From positions 1 through 36,609 of the forward strand of contig JAUNJM010000008.1 in the NCBI GenBank assembly GCA_030533265.1: 36,609 nt of DNA, given 5' to 3'. The position numbers and the translations under genes were made by a program. Position 1 is the first letter of the stretch, and every line of letters starts with the position of its first letter. Origin of the DNA: Ruminococcus sp. Lineage in GTDB: Bacteria > Bacillota > Clostridia > Oscillospirales > Ruminococcaceae. The notes below the pieces were generated by a model. That model searched no databases and was not told the DNA's origin. It saw nothing but the letters and a program-made list of their open reading frames with translations. Positions 24,243 through 34,043 of the stretch are shown piece after piece.

Positions 24243-25193
24243 ATGAATTTTTCAGAGCTTGGAAAGTTTTTTGATGAGCATGACAACTATCTCATTCTGA
24301 CACATAAAAATCCTGATGGTGATACTCTTGGCTGTGGGTTTGCACTGTGCAGTTATCTGAGAGAAATCGGTAAAAAGGTCAACGTTGTGAACAACGATAA
24401 TTTTCCTGCAAGATATGATTTTCTCTATGAGGGATATGAGCCTCTGGATATTGAATATGAGACTGTAATTGCAGTTGATATTGCTGATACTCAGCTTTTA
24501 GGAGATGGACTTTCAGAGTATGCAAAAGAGGGTTGTATTGACCTTTGCATTGACCACCATATTTCAAATAAGTTCTATGCTAAACAGACTTATCTTGATG
24601 GCGAGGCGTCTGCTGCGTGTCTGGTGTTGTATGAATTTCTTAAATCATGCAATGCAAATATCAGCAATCATGTTGCAAAGTGCCTTTATACAGGTATTGC
24701 TACTGATACGGGCTGTTTCAAATTTGAAAACACTACTCCAAAGGCTCACATGGCTGCTGCAGAACTTATGACTTATGATATTGACTTTGCACGCATAAAT
24801 CGTCTTATGTTTGATATAAAAAGTCAGGGCAGGCTTGCAGTTGAGCAAGCTGTGCTTTCAAATATAGAATACTATTCTGACGGTCAGTGTGCAATGATAG
24901 TGCTTACAAAGGAGCTTATGGAATCTTGCGGAGTTGAGGAAGCAGAGTTTGACGGTCTTGCATCTATGCCGTTGCAGATAGCTGGTGTCAGGATAGGTAT
25001 AACCGTCAAACAGCGTGATACTGATGTTTTCAAGCTTTCGGTAAGGACTGCTGAGGGCGTTGACGCTTGTGAATTCTGTGCATATTTCAACGGAGGCGGT
25101 CACATAAGAGCTGCAGGCTGTGAGATAGTTGGCAGTCTTGAGGACGTTAAGGCGAAGGTTATTGCACACGTTGAAAAAACGCTGGAGCATTGA
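24243..25193 (+). CDS. nrnA: DHH-family oligoribonuclease/pAp phosphatase NrnA
   Basis: Degrades nanoRNA and dephosphorylates 3'-phosphoadenosine 5'-phosphate. DHH phosphoesterase motifs are intact: HKNPDGD (21-27), AVDIADTQLLG near 76-86, IDHHIS near 102-107, and the DHHA1 glycine motif NGGGHIRAAG near 283. Metal-binding Asp and His residues are all present. The length of 316 residues is typical. rbfA-nrnA-truB is the common order. CGGAGG precedes the ATG, and truB begins 1 base after the stop. Confidence 0.93.
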   Translation: MNFSELGKFFDEHDNYLILTHKNPDGDTLGCGFALCSYLREIGKKVNVVNNDNFPARYDFLYEGYEPLDIEYETVIAVDIADTQLLGDGLSEYAKEGCIDLCIDHHISNKFYAKQTYLDGEASAACLVLYEFLKSCNANISNHVAKCLYTGIATDTGCFKFENTTPKAHMAAAELMTYDIDFARINRLMFDIKSQGRLAVEQAVLSNIEYYSDGQCAMIVLTKELMESCGVEEAEFDGLASMPLQIAGVRIGITVKQRDTDVFKLSVRTAEGVDACEFCAYFNGGGHIRAAGCEIVGSLEDVKAKVIAHVEKTLEH

Positions 25194-25194
25194 T

Positions 25195-26118
25195 ATGAAT
25201 ACTGATTTTGATTTGAATGGGATAATTCTTGTGGATAAGCCACAGGGTTTTACGTCTTTTGATGTTATCGCAAAAATGAGGGGTATTCTCAGAATAAAGC
25301 GCCTCGGACATTCCGGTACTCTTGATCCGATGGCAACGGGTGTATTGCCTGTATTAGTCGGAAAGGCTACTAAAGCAAGTGATATTCTGCCTGTTGATGA
25401 AAAAAGCTATATTGCAGGGTTCAGGCTGGGAGTTGTTACGGATACTCAGGACAGCTCCGGGACTGGACTTGCAGAGAGTGACAAGTTTGTAAGTGAAGAT
25501 ATGCTCAGGCAAGTTGCTGATACTTTTTTGGGCGATATTATGCAGATACCTCCGATGTATTCGGCTGTATCGGTTGACGGCAAAAGACTTTATGAGCTTG
25601 CCCGAGAAGGAAAAACGATTGAACGTCAGGCAAGACCGAGAAGGGTGGATTCTATTGACATTCTCAGCTATGATGAGAAAACCCGTGAGGGAATGATGTC
25701 CGTATCTGTAGGAAAGGGGACTTATGTAAGAACCTTGATACATGATATTGGTGAAAAGCTTGGCTGCGGTGGCATTATGACATCACTGCAAAGGACATCA
25801 TCAAGTGGCTATGAGATAAGTGATTGTCATACTTTGGAGCAGATACAGGCTTTTGCTGATGAGGACAGGCTTTCTGAGATAGTCAGACCTGTTCAGACGG
25901 CTTTTTGTAGTGTGTATGCAAGCGTTAAGCTTAACAACCACTGCTCAAGACTGTATAAAAACGGAGTTAAGCTCCGACCGGAGCAGATGGGGCTGAAAGG
26001 TGACAGGTCACAGACTGAAGAAATTTTATGTGTTTATGATGATAATAACCTGTTTTTAGGCCTTGCAAAAGTTGATTATGAAAACGATCAGGTTAAGGTA
26101 TACAAGAATTTTTACTAA
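25195..26118 (+). CDS. truB: tRNA pseudouridine(55) synthase TruB
   Basis: Makes pseudouridine 55 in the T-loop of tRNAs. GIILVDKPQGFTSFDVI starts the catalytic domain, GHSGTLDPMATGVL contains the catalytic Asp (about residue 45), and YSAVSVDGKRLYELAREG and GTYVRTLIHDIG are family blocks. The length of 308 residues is normal. The ATG at 25195 is chosen because CTGGAG lies 7 bases upstream and it abuts the nrnA stop; an in-frame ATG at 25129 would overlap nrnA by 65 bases. Confidence 0.95.
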   Translation: MNTDFDLNGIILVDKPQGFTSFDVIAKMRGILRIKRLGHSGTLDPMATGVLPVLVGKATKASDILPVDEKSYIAGFRLGVVTDTQDSSGTGLAESDKFVSEDMLRQVADTFLGDIMQIPPMYSAVSVDGKRLYELAREGKTIERQARPRRVDSIDILSYDEKTREGMMSVSVGKGTYVRTLIHDIGEKLGCGGIMTSLQRTSSSGYEISDCHTLEQIQAFADEDRLSEIVRPVQTAFCSVYASVKLNNHCSRLYKNGVKLRPEQMGLKGDRSQTEEILCVYDDNNLFLGLAKVDYENDQVKVYKNFY

Positions 26119-26138
26119 CGATTACGGAGGGTGATGCA

Positions 26139-27065
26139 TTGATTTACATAACAGAAGATATGTGCGTTTATCCTCACAAAACTGCTGTAGCACTCGGACT
26201 TTTTGACGGTGTTCACATGGGGCATCGCTCGGTTATCGGTGAGGCTGTTGCAAAAGCTGAAGATGATGTGAAGTCTACAGTTTTTACGTTCAAGACTGAT
26301 ACATTTACGTCAAAAGGACATGACGGACGCTTGGAAATGCTCCTGCCTGACAGTGTGAAACAACAGCATTTTGAAAGACTTGGTGTAGATTTACTTTTCA
26401 CACCTGAGTTTTCAAAATATAAGAACATGACAGATGAGGAGTTCGTAAGATGCGTTCTGAAAGAGAAGCTTAACGCTTGTTTTGCAGTGTGCGGAGAGGA
26501 TTTCAGATTTGGCCGTGGTGCTATGGGTGATGCTGACAGACTGAAAGTGCTCGGAGAAAAGTATGAAATTGAAGTCCGTATTATCAACCATATTTTACTC
26601 AACGGACAAAGGGTAAGCTCAACTCGCATAAGAGAGCTTATCCGCAATGGTGACATCGCAAAGGCGAATGAAATGCTTGGTTACAGATACGGTTATGTTT
26701 TGCCTGTTGAGCATGGAAATCAGATCGGTCGCACATGGAATTTTCCGACGGCTAATCAGATAATACCTAATGGTATGGTGTTACCTGAATTCGGTGTATA
26801 TTGCACAATGGTAAATGTAAACGGCAAGTGGTACAGGGGTGTAACCAATATCGGTGTAAAGCCTACTGTTGAGAAGTGTTCAATTCCACTTGCAGAAACT
26901 TATATATTAGATTATAATGGCGATCTTTATGGAGAAACGATTGAGATTCAGCTATGTGAATTTGTTCGTCCTGAAAGAGTTTTTGGTTCTTTTGATGAGC
27001 TGAAAGAGGAGATCGCAAAAAATATAGATTTTGCAAAGAAATATTTTGACAAGATGAAAATTTAA
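26139..27065 (+). CDS. ribF: Bifunctional riboflavin kinase/FAD synthetase RibF
   Basis: Makes FMN and FAD from riboflavin. The N-terminal FAD synthetase domain has [14 protein letters not shown] with the nucleotidyltransferase HxGH-type motif and the late VSSTRIREL block. The C-terminal kinase domain has TWNFPTANQ and [10 protein letters not shown]. The length of 308 residues is typical. The start is TTG at 26139, with GGAGG (26126-26130) eight bases before; the nearby ATG at 26134 is out of frame and stops at once. It follows truB by 20 bp. Confidence 0.95.
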   Translation: MIYITEDMCVYPHKTAVALGLFDGVHMGHRSVIGEAVAKAEDDVKSTVFTFKTDTFTSKGHDGRLEMLLPDSVKQQHFERLGVDLLFTPEFSKYKNMTDEEFVRCVLKEKLNACFAVCGEDFRFGRGAMGDADRLKVLGEKYEIEVRIINHILLNGQRVSSTRIRELIRNGDIAKANEMLGYRYGYVLPVEHGNQIGRTWNFPTANQIIPNGMVLPEFGVYCTMVNVNGKWYRGVTNIGVKPTVEKCSIPLAETYILDYNGDLYGETIEIQLCEFVRPERVFGSFDELKEEIAKNIDFAKKYFDKMKI

Positions 27066-27084
27066 TTTGAAAGGACAGATATAC

Positions 27085-28539
27085 ATGAAAAAAGTCAGAA
27101 CAAGATTTGCTCCAAGCCCAACAGGCTATATGCATATCGGAAATCTAAGAACAGCATTGTTCACATATCTTATTGCAAAGCAGAATGACGGTGATTTTAT
27201 ACTCAGAATTGAGGATACCGACCAGGAAAGATATGTTGACGGTGCAGTTGATGTAATCTATAAAACTCTCAGGGACGTTGGACTTAACTGGGACGAAGGT
27301 CCTGATGTTGGCGGACCTGTCGGACCTTATGTTCAGTCAGAGCGTATGGGTATGTTCAAGAAATACGCTGTTGAACTGGTTGAAAAGGGTGAGGCATATT
27401 ATTGTTTCTGCGATAAGGAAAGACTTGATGAAGTCAAGGCAATTCAGGAAGCAAGTGGTATCATGCCTATGTATGACCGCCACTGCCGTAATCTTTCAAA
27501 GGAAGAGGTTCAGGCAAAGCTTGATGCAGGTGTGCCTTATGTTATCAGACAGAAAGTACCTCTTGAGGGTGAGGTAACTTTCCATGATGCACTTTATGGC
27601 GACATTACAGTTGACTGCTCAACACTTGACGACCAGATTCTTATAAAGACAGACGGAATGCCGACATATAACTTTGCGAACGTTGTTGACGACCATCTTA
27701 TGGGTATCAGCCATGTTGTAAGAGGAAACGAGTATCTTGCTTCAGCTCCTAAGTATAATTTGCTTTATAAGGCTTTTGGTTGGGAAGTTCCTGAATATAT
27801 CCACGTTGAGCATATCATGAAGGACAAGCAGCACAAGCTTTCAAAACGTGATGGTGACGCATCTTATGAGGACCTCATGCAGAAGGGTTATCTTAAAGAG
27901 GCTGTTATCAACTATATTGCACTTCTCGGTTGGGCTCCAAAGGGTGAAAATGAGATATTCTCACTTGAAGAGCTTATCAAGGAGTTTGACATTCAGGGAT
28001 TGTCTAAATCACCTGCTATCTTTGACCCGATGAAACTTAAGGCTATCAACGGCAAGTATATCAAGGCTCTTACACCGGAAAAATTTGCAGAATATGCAAT
28101 TCCATATATCAAGCAGACAGTTAAGCGTGAAGATGTTGATCTTGAAGAAATTTCAGCACTCTTGCAGGCAAGAACAGAGCTGTTCACAGATATTCCTGAG
28201 TCTGTTGACTTTGTAGATGAACTGCCTGATTATGATATTGAGCTTTATACTCACAAGAAGATGAAAACAAATCCTGAAAATTCACTCGATTCACTCAAGG
28301 CAGTTCTTCCTGTGCTTGAGGCTATTGATGAAAACGACTGGACTATAGACAACATTCATGAAAAGCTCTTTGAGCTTATTGCTCAGAAAGAGGTCAAGAA
28401 TGGTATTATTCTCTGGCCATTGAGAGTTGCAGTGTCAGGAAAGGCGTTTACTCCGGGTGGTGGAATCGAGATCTGTCATATCATCGGAAAGCAGGATTCT
28501 ATTGAAAGAATTAAAAAAGGTATTGAAAAGCTTTCTTAA
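27085..28539 (+). CDS. gltX: Glutamate-tRNA ligase
   Basis: Charges tRNA-Glu (and possibly tRNA-Gln, if the GatCAB route is used). [17 protein letters not shown] contains the class I HIGH-type motif and [11 protein letters not shown] the KMSKS equivalent (KLSKR). FCDKERL precedes a helical insertion. The C-terminal anticodon-binding part ends in GITLW-like [20 protein letters not shown]. The length of 484 residues is normal. The ATG at 27085 is chosen because GAAAGGA lies upstream. It is 19 bp after ribF, so it may be co-transcribed with the upstream operon. Confidence 0.95.
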   Translation: MKKVRTRFAPSPTGYMHIGNLRTALFTYLIAKQNDGDFILRIEDTDQERYVDGAVDVIYKTLRDVGLNWDEGPDVGGPVGPYVQSERMGMFKKYAVELVEKGEAYYCFCDKERLDEVKAIQEASGIMPMYDRHCRNLSKEEVQAKLDAGVPYVIRQKVPLEGEVTFHDALYGDITVDCSTLDDQILIKTDGMPTYNFANVVDDHLMGISHVVRGNEYLASAPKYNLLYKAFGWEVPEYIHVEHIMKDKQHKLSKRDGDASYEDLMQKGYLKEAVINYIALLGWAPKGENEIFSLEELIKEFDIQGLSKSPAIFDPMKLKAINGKYIKALTPEKFAEYAIPYIKQTVKREDVDLEEISALLQARTELFTDIPESVDFVDELPDYDIELYTHKKMKTNPENSLDSLKAVLPVLEAIDENDWTIDNIHEKLFELIAQKEVKNGIILWPLRVAVSGKAFTPGGGIEICHIIGKQDSIERIKKGIEKLS

Positions 28540-28615
28540 AACTATCACTTTTCTTTCACATTAAAATGCTAAAATTAATTGTAAATTTATATTGCTCATA
28601 AAGGAGGAAGAGTTG

Positions 28616-29587
28616 ATGATCGAGGTCAGAAACCTTTCAAAACATTACGGTGATAAAAAAGCCGTTGACAATATCTCGTTCAAAGCCGGTGACGGAGAGA
28701 TACTCGGATTTCTCGGCCCTAACGGTGCTGGAAAGTCAACAACGATGAATATTCTTACAGGATATATTTCCTGTACAGAGGGTAAGGCTCTTATTGACGG
28801 GATAGATATTCTTGAGGATCCTATAAAAGCTAAGTCCAGGATCGGCTATCTGCCTGAACTGCCACCACTTTATATGGATATGACGGTAAAGGAGTATCTT
28901 AACTTTATTTACGATCTGAAAAAGTGCAAGCTTCCGAAGAATTCACATCTGAAGGACATTTGCAGTCTTGTAAAAATAGATCATGTTTACAATCGAATCA
29001 TTAAGAACCTTTCAAAGGGTTACAAGCAGAGAGTCGGACTTGCACAGGCTCTTGTCGGCAATCCTAATGTTCTTATTCTTGATGAACCGACTGTCGGTCT
29101 TGACCCTAATCAGATAATTGAGATAAGATCTCTTATAAAAAGACTTGGAAAAAATCATACAGTTATTCTTTCGTCGCATATACTGTCAGAAGTACAGGCA
29201 GTATGCGATAAGATCGTTGTAATCAATGAGGGTAAGATTGTTGCAGATGATACTGAGGATAATCTTTCAAAGGCTCTTGATAACGAGCATAAGATTCTTG
29301 CAAGGATAGACGGTGACAAGGACAAGGTTATTGCTTGTATCACAGCACTTGATGATGTTGTGAAATGCTCTGCTGATGTTATGCGTGAGGATAATGTCTG
29401 GGAGTACCGAATTGAAGCAAAAGAGGGTACTGATATAAGACGCAGACTGTTTACGGCTATGTCTGAAAACGGTTTTTACATACTTGAAATGAAGTCGTCA
29501 GAGCTTTCGCTTGAGGATATATTCCTTAAACTTACAATGGGTGAAAAGATATCGCTTATCAATAATGAAAAGGAGAGTGAAAACTAA
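28616..29587 (+). CDS. ABC transporter ATP-binding protein (GldA-like)
   Basis: The ATPase subunit of an ABC-2 type system. Walker A is GPNGAGKST, the signature is LSKGYKQRVGLAQAL, Walker B is VLILDEPT, and the switch His is in VILSSHIL. About 100 residues after the core form a C-terminal domain as in GldA/CcmA-like ATPases. The ATG at 28616 is chosen because AAGGAGG (28601-28607) lies eight bases upstream; the longer frame lacks a site. It shares its last base with the permease start (29587), so the two are translationally coupled. With the GldF- and GldG-like genes downstream it makes a GldAFG-type cluster. The substrate is unknown. Confidence 0.9.
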   Translation: MIEVRNLSKHYGDKKAVDNISFKAGDGEILGFLGPNGAGKSTTMNILTGYISCTEGKALIDGIDILEDPIKAKSRIGYLPELPPLYMDMTVKEYLNFIYDLKKCKLPKNSHLKDICSLVKIDHVYNRIIKNLSKGYKQRVGLAQALVGNPNVLILDEPTVGLDPNQIIEIRSLIKRLGKNHTVILSSHILSEVQAVCDKIVVINEGKIVADDTEDNLSKALDNEHKILARIDGDKDKVIACITALDDVVKCSADVMREDNVWEYRIEAKEGTDIRRRLFTAMSENGFYILEMKSSELSLEDIFLKLTMGEKISLINNEKESEN

Positions 29588-30291
29588 TGGGTGCAATTTT
29601 CAGACGAGAGGTGCTTTCTTATTTCACATCTCCTATAGGCTATATTTTCCTTGCAGCTTTTTATGCGTCATCAGCAGTTATGTTTTCAGTAAATGCTCTT
29701 GACAGAGGCTCAACTCAGCTTGATGCAGTTTTTGCAAACCTTATGATAATCCTTGTGGTTCTTATTCCTATCCTTACAATGAGAACGCTTTCAGAGGAAA
29801 AGAAAAGCAAGACAGACCAGTGTTTGCTGACATCTCCTGTAAGCATTTTTGGTATTGTTGCAGGAAAGTTTCTTGCATCGCTCCTGATTTACGTTCTCGG
29901 AGTAGCGATAACACTTGTTTATGCAGTTGTGGTATCGGCTTTTGCGGCACCCGACTGGACGGTTATATTAGGAAACATTGTGGGACTTATACTTCTTGGA
30001 GCAGCATTTATTGCTGTAGGAATATTCTGCTCATCGTTTACAGAAAATCAGATAGTTTCGGCAGTTGTAAGCTTTATTGCACTTATTGTGCTTTACCTGT
30101 TTTCAACTATAGGAAGTATTATTCCTGTTGAATTTATCACGAAAATTTTTGTTAAGCTTTCTTTCTGGGAAAGATACCTTGTCTTTACATACGGACTTTT
30201 TGATTTGTCAAATGTACTCTTTTTTGTAAGTACAGTAGTGATATTTCTGTTTCTTACGGTCAGAGTGCTTGAAAGACGCCGTTGGGCTTGA
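29587..30291 (+). CDS. ABC-2 type permease (GldF-like)
   Basis: A six-span membrane protein of the ABC-2 family. It starts with the FRREVLSYFTSPIGYIFLA segment typical of GldF-type permeases; the EEKKSKTDQCLLTSPVS loop is the coupling region facing the ATPase. The remaining spans (for example ILGNIVGLILLGAAFIAVGI) are strongly hydrophobic. The length of 234 residues is usual. The start codon shares a base with the ATPase gene's end. The GldG-like gene follows after 15 bp. In Bacteroidetes these proteins serve gliding; in Clostridia the cluster's role is not established. Confidence 0.85.
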   Translation: MGAIFRREVLSYFTSPIGYIFLAAFYASSAVMFSVNALDRGSTQLDAVFANLMIILVVLIPILTMRTLSEEKKSKTDQCLLTSPVSIFGIVAGKFLASLLIYVLGVAITLVYAVVVSAFAAPDWTVILGNIVGLILLGAAFIAVGIFCSSFTENQIVSAVVSFIALIVLYLFSTIGSIIPVEFITKIFVKLSFWERYLVFTYGLFDLSNVLFFVSTVVIFLFLTVRVLERRRWA

Positions 30292-30306
30292 TAGGAGGGG
30301 ATAGAT

Positions 30307-31947
30307 ATGGCTAAACTTGAAAAAATAGATGAATCACAGCAAAATCTGTCTACCCCTGTAGAAGACTTGCTTAAACAAACTGTTTCAGAAGAAAAATACA
30401 AAGGAAACAAGTCTGAAAAGAAAAAGTCCGGGCATAAAAAATTAAAGCATAGTGCAATGTCAACAGTATTGACTATAGTGTTTGTTGCAGTGATAGTGCT
30501 TGTGAACGTTGTTGCGACTTTGATTTTTGACAGATTTCCTATGAAGCTTGATCTTACGGAAAATAATGCTTTTTCAATCTCTGATGAATCAGAAAAATTT
30601 GTGAAAAAGATTGATACTGATGTTCTGATAACTGTTTTTGCAAACGAGGATGAGTTCAGAAGTCTTGCTACATATACACGTCAGGCTGACGAGATCATGA
30701 AAACTTATTGTAAATATAACAATCACATAACATACAGATACATTGATATTGATTCTAATCCTGATGTTATGAAGAATTATACAGACAGTATCAGCCAGTT
30801 TGATATTATTGTTGAAACAAATCCTACTGAGGACGTGAAGAGAACAAGAAAGATAACACTTGTTGATCTGGTTAAGTTCAAGGATGAGTTCAATGAGCAG
30901 ATGGCACAGTATGGTGTATCGGTTGAACAGCTTGTTCAGCAGAGTGGAAGTGCATTGACGGTATTGAATTATTACGGAGGCTATGTTGAGGCTTCAAATG
31001 CTGACCAGGCATTTACATCTGCATTTCTTGCAGTAACAGACCCTGATCCTGTTGTGGTAACATTGCTCACAGGCAGAGACGAGATTACAAATCTGACATA
31101 TTTCCAGACACTTCTTACTGCAAACGGATACACTGTAAATTCTATCGACATTGCAACCGAAGATATTCCTGAGGACACTGATCTTGCAGTCATTCCTGCA
31201 CCAAAGACAGACTATCTTACAGAGGAGCTTAAAAAGCTGGACGATTTCCTTGACAATGATGGTCAGCTTGGCAAACAGCTTCTTTATATAGCATCTGTTC
31301 AGCAGGAGAAAACTCCTAACATTGACGAGTTCCTCAAGGATTATGGAATTGAAGTCGGTGAAGGATTTATTTGTGAAACATACTCTGCAAACTATTATCA
31401 GCAGAGATTTCTGACTATTGCATCTGATATTGCAGATAAGTTTATGCAGGATGTTTCATCCGATGATCCTAAGTTACTTATTAATGCATCAAGACCTGTA
31501 AATGTACTCTTTGACGAAAAGGGCAGAATCGGTGTTGAGGCTTATGTCAAGTCAACAAATGATGCAGAGGTTCTTGATACGACAAACGGAAATCCTATTG
31601 CAAAGGGACAGCAGAACTATGCTGCGGTTTCTTCAAGAGTGTCGTTCAAGGACGGTGGCAAATCGCTTTACAGTAATATAATCGTTCTTGGTTCAGAACA
31701 GATGCTGGGTGACACATATCTCCAGTATAATCAGTATCAGAACAGAGAATACATTCTGAGCTTACTTAACGGTATAACAAACAAAACAACAAGCAATATT
31801 GTCATTGAGCCAAAGACTATCGAAGGAAATATCTTTGATATTACAGACAGCCAGAAGAGTACACTCAAGTGGACGTTTATTCTTGTTATTCCTGCGATTG
31901 TACTTGTTGTCGGAATATTCATATGGTTAAGAAGAAAGAACAGATAA
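30307..31947 (+). CDS. GldG-like ABC transporter auxiliary protein
   Basis: Layout: cytoplasmic polar N-terminus (1-~48), one membrane span (~50-73, TVLTIVFVAVIVLVNVVATL), a long extracytoplasmic domain, and a final membrane span (~522-540) before RRKNR. The outer domain begins MKLDLTENNAFSISDESEKF, the usual entry to GldG/ABC_transp_aux proteins, followed by a thioredoxin-like DVLITVFANEDEF, and later VVTLLTGRDEI and DLAVIPAPKTDYL. Two membrane anchors and a large outer domain fit GldG. It follows the permease by 15 bp and precedes a DUF4340 gene, the common order in Clostridia. Confidence 0.83.
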   Translation: MAKLEKIDESQQNLSTPVEDLLKQTVSEEKYKGNKSEKKKSGHKKLKHSAMSTVLTIVFVAVIVLVNVVATLIFDRFPMKLDLTENNAFSISDESEKFVKKIDTDVLITVFANEDEFRSLATYTRQADEIMKTYCKYNNHITYRYIDIDSNPDVMKNYTDSISQFDIIVETNPTEDVKRTRKITLVDLVKFKDEFNEQMAQYGVSVEQLVQQSGSALTVLNYYGGYVEASNADQAFTSAFLAVTDPDPVVVTLLTGRDEITNLTYFQTLLTANGYTVNSIDIATEDIPEDTDLAVIPAPKTDYLTEELKKLDDFLDNDGQLGKQLLYIASVQQEKTPNIDEFLKDYGIEVGEGFICETYSANYYQQRFLTIASDIADKFMQDVSSDDPKLLINASRPVNVLFDEKGRIGVEAYVKSTNDAEVLDTTNGNPIAKGQQNYAAVSSRVSFKDGGKSLYSNIIVLGSEQMLGDTYLQYNQYQNREYILSLLNGITNKTTSNIVIEPKTIEGNIFDITDSQKSTLKWTFILVIPAIVLVVGIFIWLRRKNR

Positions 31948-31960
31948 TCGAGGGTTATAA

Positions 31961-33424
31961 ATGAACGGAAAAATAAAAGGTATTATTGCCTGTGCGGCAA
32001 TAGTTGTATGTCTTGGTGGAGCGTTGGCTGTTTTAAAGCTTACCGAAAAGACTGAGGTTGATAACAGTTCACAGGCATCATCTCAGGTGGAGTCAAAGGT
32101 TGATAAAATCATGCTTACTGAGCTTTCGACCGAAAAAATATCATCGGTTGATGTTTCAAATAGCTTTGGAACATTCACTGTGAAAAAGTCGGAATCGGGT
32201 AAGGGAACATGGAGTATTCCTGCACTTGAAGGCTTGAATCAGTCTGTTGCAGAGCAGACAAGTCTTATTAAGTCTTGTGCAGAGCTTAAGGCGAAAAAAA
32301 TGGTTGAAGAAAATGCCGGCGATACAGATAAATATGGCTTTGGCAATCCAAGAGGAAGCTTTGTGATAAATCTTTCTGATGGAACTAAAAAGAGCTTTGA
32401 AGTCGGAGATATTCTTCCTGAGGAAAAGAATTATTGCTATTTCAGAGAGGCTGACAGTAAGACAATATATACGATATCTGATTATGATGTCAGCAGATTG
32501 CTTAAAGACGTAAAGGAATTTCTGAATAAAACGCTTATCGAAAAACCTACAGAAGAAGAGGAGATTTACGGTAAACTTACTGTTCAGCGTCCTGACTTTG
32601 AAAAGGATATGATATTCACTGACGATACAAATGAATCGTCAATGATGTCTGCACAGGTGATGATTTCACCGATATATTCATATCTTAACGGAACAAATTC
32701 TACAAGCACTACTCATGGGATCTGGAGCCTTAAGGCTGATTATGCTGAGGTCATTTTCCCGGAAGCTGATGACTTGAAAAAATACGGTCTTGATAAGCCG
32801 TGTACGACAGTGCTTTACAGTGGTAATGGCAAAGAATACAAGTTCACGATTGGAGATCCGATTTATCTTAAAGATACTGACGGCAATGCGACGACTGTTA
32901 TAGATGCGTATTATTGTTATCTTGAAGGTGTTGAGGGAACTGATTGCATCTGGGTAGTGGCTTCAGATTTACTGCCATGGACAACTGTTGTACCTGAGGA
33001 CGTTATCACATCGGTAATGACTTATAATGATATTACATCACTTGATGAGATAGTTGTTGATGCGGAGGGTAAGAGTATAGTTTATGGTATTGAAGCTGAT
33101 GACGAAGACGTAACCTCAGCTACTATTGATGGCAAGGACGTTAATGTTGACCAATTCAAAAGCTTTTATCAGTACATACTGACCTGTCCGACATCTGAGA
33201 TATATTCTACAGACCCACAGGAAGAAAGGTTCCTCTCTATTGATATAAAGTCTGCTAACGGTGGAGATAAGCTTGAATTTTTCAAGGACAGCACTACCGA
33301 AAGAAAAGCAATCGTAAAGCTTAATGGAGTGACATCATACAGAATCCCGATTAAATGGACTGAAAAATTTGTAAAGAATATAACTTTGCTTGATGAGGGA
33401 AAAGATGTTGAGGAAAGTTATTGA
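31961..33424 (+). CDS. DUF4340 domain-containing membrane-anchored protein
   Basis: An N-terminal membrane anchor (KGIIACAAIVVCLGGALAVL, residues 6-25) is followed by a Ser-rich linker and then a large outer domain. The DUF4340 signature is readable: STEKISSVDVSNSFGTFTVKK, WSIPALEGLNQ, a DKYGFGNPRGSFVINLSDG stretch, FEVGDILPEEKNYCYFRE, and a second copy of a KKYGLDKPCTTVLYSGNG type unit in the C-terminal half, which suggests an internal repeat. DUF4340 genes usually accompany GldG-like genes and are thought to be part of the same envelope system. No function is established. Confidence 0.8.
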   Translation: MNGKIKGIIACAAIVVCLGGALAVLKLTEKTEVDNSSQASSQVESKVDKIMLTELSTEKISSVDVSNSFGTFTVKKSESGKGTWSIPALEGLNQSVAEQTSLIKSCAELKAKKMVEENAGDTDKYGFGNPRGSFVINLSDGTKKSFEVGDILPEEKNYCYFREADSKTIYTISDYDVSRLLKDVKEFLNKTLIEKPTEEEEIYGKLTVQRPDFEKDMIFTDDTNESSMMSAQVMISPIYSYLNGTNSTSTTHGIWSLKADYAEVIFPEADDLKKYGLDKPCTTVLYSGNGKEYKFTIGDPIYLKDTDGNATTVIDAYYCYLEGVEGTDCIWVVASDLLPWTTVVPEDVITSVMTYNDITSLDEIVVDAEGKSIVYGIEADDEDVTSATIDGKDVNVDQFKSFYQYILTCPTSEIYSTDPQEERFLSIDIKSANGGDKLEFFKDSTTERKAIVKLNGVTSYRIPIKWTEKFVKNITLLDEGKDVEESY

Positions 33425-33484
33425 TTCTGACAAAATAATCACTTTGAATAGAATATAATAAGAATGTTCTGTAAGATAAAATGC

Positions 33485-33513
33485 TTTACTAAAACAAAAA
33501 TGTATGGTATAAT
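33485..33513 (+). promoter_or_regulatory. Promoter of the 94-aa orphan gene
   Basis: TTTACT (33485-33490), 17 bases, TATAAT (33508-33513) with a TGG extended -10. It is the best match in the 174-bp gap, about 85 bp before the ATG. Confidence 0.65.
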
Positions 33514-33598
33514 TATGTTACAGGATATGGATTAAAATAATTGAGGAAAAAGAATAGAATAAACATAAATCTTAAATTTAAAAAGGAGTGAAGATTAT

Positions 33599-33883
33599 AT
33601 GGCAGAAAAGAAAAGCAACTTTTTCAGTTATAAAGGACTTCCTTTGGTAAGAAAGGGAAAACAGCTCTATTTCGGGAATATGTATGACGATTATGTTGTA
33701 ATGATAGATATTCTCGGAACAGAAAAGCAGGGAGATCTTGATATTGCCAACAAGGTCAGAATCATCAAGCTGGCAACTGATTTTACACTGCCTCCTAAGG
33801 ATCAGGTAGTGAAAAATGTCACTAAGGAATGTAGTCTTTATGAGGCTTTGGACATTGCTTGTGCATGGCTCAAAGTAAGCTGA
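33599..33883 (+). CDS. Conserved-looking small protein of unknown function (94 aa)
   Basis: AAGGAG (33583-33588) precedes the ATG by ten bases, and a good promoter and a terminator bracket the gene, so it is a separate transcription unit. The product is soluble and compact: a basic start (AEKKSNFFSYKGLPLVRKGK), LYFGNMYDDYVVMIDILGTE, a helix with DIANKVRIIKLATDF, then SLYEALDIACAWL. No membrane span, signal or known motif is evident. The regular mix of strands and helices suggests a folded protein, not a spurious frame. I do not recognise the family. Confidence 0.7.
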   Translation: MAEKKSNFFSYKGLPLVRKGKQLYFGNMYDDYVVMIDILGTEKQGDLDIANKVRIIKLATDFTLPPKDQVVKNVTKECSLYEALDIACAWLKVS

Positions 33884-33900
33884 TAAATAATAAATGATGT

Positions 33901-33934
33901 AAAAATGGCTTCCCCAATGGGAAGCTATTTTTTG
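33901..33934 (+). terminator. Terminator after the 94-aa gene
   Basis: TGGCTTCCC pairs with GGGAAGCTA (one G-U) around a short loop, followed by TTTTTT. Confidence 0.85.
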
Positions 33935-33961
33935 TGTATAGCCGATAATAGGTTGATTATA

Positions 33962-33990
33962 TTGACAGTCAAAGCTTGATTTGATATAAT
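33962..33990 (+). promoter_or_regulatory. Consensus promoter of the DUF975-type gene
   Basis: TTGACA (33962-33967), 17 bases, TATAAT (33985-33990): a perfect sigma-A match. A second TATAAT lies at 34008-34013 without a clear -35. The leader would be about 50 nt. Confidence 0.8.
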
Positions 33991-34043
33991 AATTTGTATA
34001 AGTTTGTTATAATATTTATAAATTGAGTTTTGGAAGTATAAAA

